A stretch of 64,000 bases of DNA, from the NCBI GenBank assembly GCA_023376005.1, contig CM042141.1, positions 91,850,018 through 91,914,017 of the forward strand, given 5' to 3'. Below the pieces are notes generated by a model that made no database searches, was not told the DNA's origin, and saw only the letters and a program-made list of their open reading frames with translations. This DNA comes from Doryteuthis pealeii. Its lineage: Eukaryota > Mollusca > Cephalopoda > Myopsida > Loliginidae. The position numbers and the translations under genes were made by a program. Shown here one piece after another: positions 60,776 through 64,000 of this stretch (its first letter is position 1; each line of letters opens with the position of its first letter).

Positions 60776-61180
60776 TGGAGGCGCGTGGCCTAATGGCTAG
60801 AGTCATGGGAAATAGACTCGTCGATCCGAGTTCAAATCCTAGACAAGGCTGTTTGAATTTCACATAGCGCTAATATCCTTGGGAAAGGTAGGAATCCATA
60901 TATTCTCCCTCCAGCTATGGGTTAAATAGTAGGACAGACTGGCCTCTTTAACCTTGGATAGATAACCAGTCTAGGAGAAGGAAAACTATGAATTTTAAAA
61001 ATCCTGAGGTCAGTCGTGGATTGGGTTTGTGACATTCCTTGTGCACCAATTCATTCCTATCGACTGTGCCAAAAAGTGCGGATGGTCCAACACAAGCCTT
61101 CACCACTATAAACAAAACACTATGTAGGTTGTTCATTTGATGGATCCTCATACGTCGAAATCGACGAGGGAGTCCATACA
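60776..61180 (+). mobile_element. tRNA-derived SINE, about 400 bp, second full copy
   Basis: GGAGGCGCGTGGCCTAATGG (A box), CCGAGTTCAAATCCTAG (B box), then the same body as 36199-36600, ending CGTCGAAATCGACGAGGGAG. Confidence 0.85.
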
Positions 61181-61196
61181 CACCAACATTAAAAAA

Positions 61197-61614
61197 AAAC
61201 TAAATCAAAGACAGTAGAATTTTATTATTTCTAATGGAACATCATACAATCAAAACGGATATTATTAGGTAGTATGTAGTATCAAACTCTAAGTGTCCTG
61301 CGTATAACGTTAAACTGCACCAGTGGTAAAGTTCTAATTCTGGACCTCTGGGTAGTGTAATGTACCCCTTCATCAACATTACTCTCAGGTCTTCTCAGAC
61401 CCGAAGTGATAGTACCTGTTAGGGTCCCATATATGGGTTAAAGAGAAAAAAATAAGTTTAGAAATGTGTTTAAAAATGAGTTAAAAGAATTGAATTCCCA
61501 TGAAGAATGAATAAAACGTTTCGGCATAAAATAACCCAACAGGGTTGAAATGCCGTGAAAATCCAGCCAACCAACCAAACTTTAAAGCATTAAACCTGAA
61601 ATCAAATGTAAAAT

Positions 61615-61646
<32 letters not shown>

Positions 61647-61655
61647 TATATATAT

Positions 61656-61689
<34 letters not shown>

Positions 61690-61790
61690 GTGTAATTTTA
61701 CATTTGATTTCAGTTTTTTTTCAGTTTAAAGTTTTGGCAATAAATAATACCTAATAATATGCATTTTTATTGTATAAATCACTTAAAGGT
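61197..61790. mobile_element. Foldback remnant containing a CCAA-family copy
   Basis: The left piece ACATCATACAATCAAAACGG...ATTATTAGG (61240-61270) and right piece GGCAATAAATAATACCTAATA (61735-61757) belong to the family of 62395-62800. 61290-61580 is an inserted CCAA-family copy. A second inverted pair (CTGAAATCAAATGTAAAAT at 61590-61613 and 61697-61720) flanks CA/AT repeats. Confidence 0.6.
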
Positions 61791-62036
61791 CGCCTTATCG
61801 GGTTACAATTAAGCTAGCTCTTGTGTAAGGCTCTTGATTGGGTTTTCGGTCCTGCATTGAGTACATATTAAATTTCCTTAAACTGCGTATTACATTAATA
61901 TTTAAGGTTTTTTCTATAAAAGAGTCAACGACAATTTTTTTGCTACCACTTAATTTAAAAACAATTTGATGTACGTAGTTCCTTAATTTCCATATAAACA
62001 ATTATTTCTATTTCATGGGTGACTTTTGTTGGATTT

Positions 62037-62281
62037 TGCAATTAATTTCGATTATTCCCAAATTTATTTCCAAGTTATAAAAAAAAATTCGTTGCAAAAA
62101 TTACTGAAAACAATCACAGTAATTAAAACTTGGGAATCCACAATTTCAGATTGTCTGGAATGTTTTTAATTTTCTCACGGAATCAGTCTGATTCCAAAAT
62201 GGTATAATAGGTTGGGCTACGGCCTCTCGGAGTACATATGAAAAAATGTGATACACTGACATTTGCATTTATTATTAGAGA
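62037..62281 (+). repeat. Dispersed repeat, partner of 55083-55381
   Basis: Same block order and orientation as 55083-55381, with more decay in the first third. Confidence 0.65.
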
Positions 62282-62394
62282 TGTTTCACGAGAAATAATA
62301 GAATCCACACACACATACAATCACAAATACACCCAAACAAAGAAATGAACATACAAAGGTATATTAAAATAAATGCATATATACACTATCGCCC

Positions 62395-62800
62395 ATAAAT
62401 AGGTACTTGCTAATTAAAAAATAAAAAGTTGATTTTCTTCTCAAATAAGATACCAATACTTTATTATTTATAGTGGAACATTATACAATGAAAATGGATA
62501 TGATTATGTATTGATATCCTCACACTCTGCAGCATTGAAACTTTGAAATTGCCGCACTTCTGTCACTAAAAATAAAATTGCATAAAAATATAAAAAGTGA
62601 TTATTATTTTGAGGTGCTACAAATTTATATCATTGTTTACTGGTTTTCAATGCTGTAGTGTTTGGTAATAAATAACACCTAATAATATCCGTTTCGAATG
62701 TAATAATTCCCACTAGATATGAAAAAGTAATGGTTTATTTGATTTAGAAGAAAATGGACATTTCTAAAAAAATGTGTGGATTGTATTTATTTATGGGAAA
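62395..62800. mobile_element. Foldback MITE-like element (CCCATAAATA ends)
   Basis: The left arm 62389-62540 (CCCATAAATAGG, GATTTTCTTCTCAAAT, TAGTGGAACATTATACAATG, CTGCAGCATTGAAA) is matched by the inverse right arm 62655-62800. A related single arm is at 14270-14330. Non-coding. Confidence 0.7.
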
Positions 62801-62809
62801 TTCTACACA

Positions 62810-63550
62810 ATACAATGATAAACACACACACACATACATATGTATCGATCTAAATGATCTCATCAGGACCCTACTGTAAAGACTAGCCAGGTCCCAGCAG
62901 ATAATTTGCCACTTCCCTCTCTACCCCAAATCTGTGTTAACTATTGCTGACAATAAAACTAATTTACAAAGTTTGTCATCAGAAACCTTTTCTTCACAGC
63001 GTGTGTTTTCTAGACGATTTCGACCACTTCATTTGATTCTGTGTTGCCACAAGGTATGATCTAAGAAACTGTGTCTGCAAACCAACCAGATCCTAGTAGA
63101 AGCCGCAAAGTTACTCTAAGGTTAACAACAACAAATAAATGAAAACTTAGTTCAATTCTGAAGTTTTATCATAGAACAAAACAATGACTAACAATACAAA
63201 GTCTTTCCTATATAGAGAGTCAAAGTTGAGAGAGAAACAAGTTATCTTCTCTTTTAGTATGTTCTGTTGCTTTTTTTAAACTTTGGAAACCAAGCGGTTA
63301 GAGGCGTATTGTCTTTGTATTCAAATATTTATGAGAGGCACTGTATATTATCAATTTAGGATAGAATTCATAGAGGTCAATATGTCAAGTTTGACAAGTC
63401 ATTGTTTTACACAGATAAATCTATACAAACTTATGTCCGCCCATCACAATGAAACGCCTTTCGGATTCTCATGATCGGACACAATATTGTCTAACACAGT
63501 TGAAGAAATATTAACTCCGACCCAAATCGTATCCTTTTCTCAACTTTCTC
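62810..63550. other. No gene recognised
   Basis: Short CA repeat at 62822-62835; otherwise unique AT-rich sequence without a supported coding frame. Confidence 0.4.
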
Positions 63551-63552
63551 AG

Positions 63553-63604
<52 letters not shown>

Positions 63605-63777
63605 TTTCACTCTATTTCTCTGTTTTTTCTTTTTCTATTCTTTGCTCTCCGTCCTCGTTCTATGTGTTACTCTCAGTTTTCCTCTTGCTATGTTTTTCCT
63701 TCTATCTCTCACTATACTTACAAAATTCTCTCTTACTTTTTTCTCTTCCTATATATATATATATATATATATATATG
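63553..63777. repeat. CT and AT microsatellites
   Basis: (CT)n 63554-63602, pyrimidine-rich to 63750, (AT)n 63752-63776. Confidence 0.9.
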
Positions 63778-64000
63778 GAATTATATTTTATATTATATAT
63801 GGAATTCATGGATTAGTGAAGTGTGTTATCCACGAATGTGTGGCCAGAAAGCTGTGTGTGCTTTGTTTAATTCCACATGTATTGTGTGTGTGTATGCCTT
63901 CTTTAAGAATGCATAAGAGTTACAGATCGTGATTTAAATATGCGTGCGTGCGGTGGATGATTTTTAAGTGTGAAAATCGAGCTCTCAATTTAGTGAACAA

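Overview
The window looks like gene-poor nuclear DNA of a cephalopod, most likely an octopus. It has many dispersed tRNA-derived SINEs, very abundant AT, CA, GA and AAT microsatellites, TTAGGG-type telomere-like tracts, non-LTR retrotransposon debris and eukaryotic splice signals, and no bacterial gene structure. The taxon is an inference from repeat style, not a match I could run.

Two short exons on the + strand form one host gene. Exon A (2357-2448) encodes the penultimate part, and exon B (60370-60417) the last 15 codons and stop, of a guanylate cyclase catalytic domain. The join is in frame and resembles the C-terminus of natriuretic-peptide-receptor-type (membrane) guanylate cyclases. 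The upstream exons lie outside the window. About 57.9 kb of this window is therefore a single intron (2449-60369), and the remainder is 3' UTR and flank.

The intron is packed with repeats. 1-5.1 kb: MITE-like foldbacks, a four-unit tandem array of a tRNA-derived SINE, a LINE 3' end. 5.7-8.5 kb: a degenerate roughly 30-bp minisatellite with an internal duplication. 8.9-11.2 kb: a SINE/LINE-tail family and a foldback carrying telomere-like tracts. 12-25 kb: large foldbacks, tRNA-derived SINEs, a Helitron. 26-34 kb: an assembly gap, long AT tracts, two Helitron-like copies, hammerhead motifs. 34-40 kb: several copies of one non-LTR retrotransposon, one pair in inverted arrangement. 40-55 kb: foldbacks, SINEs, two more Helitron-like copies. 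55-60 kb: GA/AT tracts, palindromes and a terminal-inverted-repeat element.

The most striking pattern is recurrent hammerhead-ribozyme-like cores (CTGANGA, stem II, GAAA, NUH). Several have a pairable stem I and a very short stem III. They occur in foldback arms or directly downstream of tRNA-like (Pol III promoter-like) SINE heads. Five copies of a non-coding Helitron-like family are also present, and one of them interrupts a repeat whose uninterrupted copy lies elsewhere in the same window.
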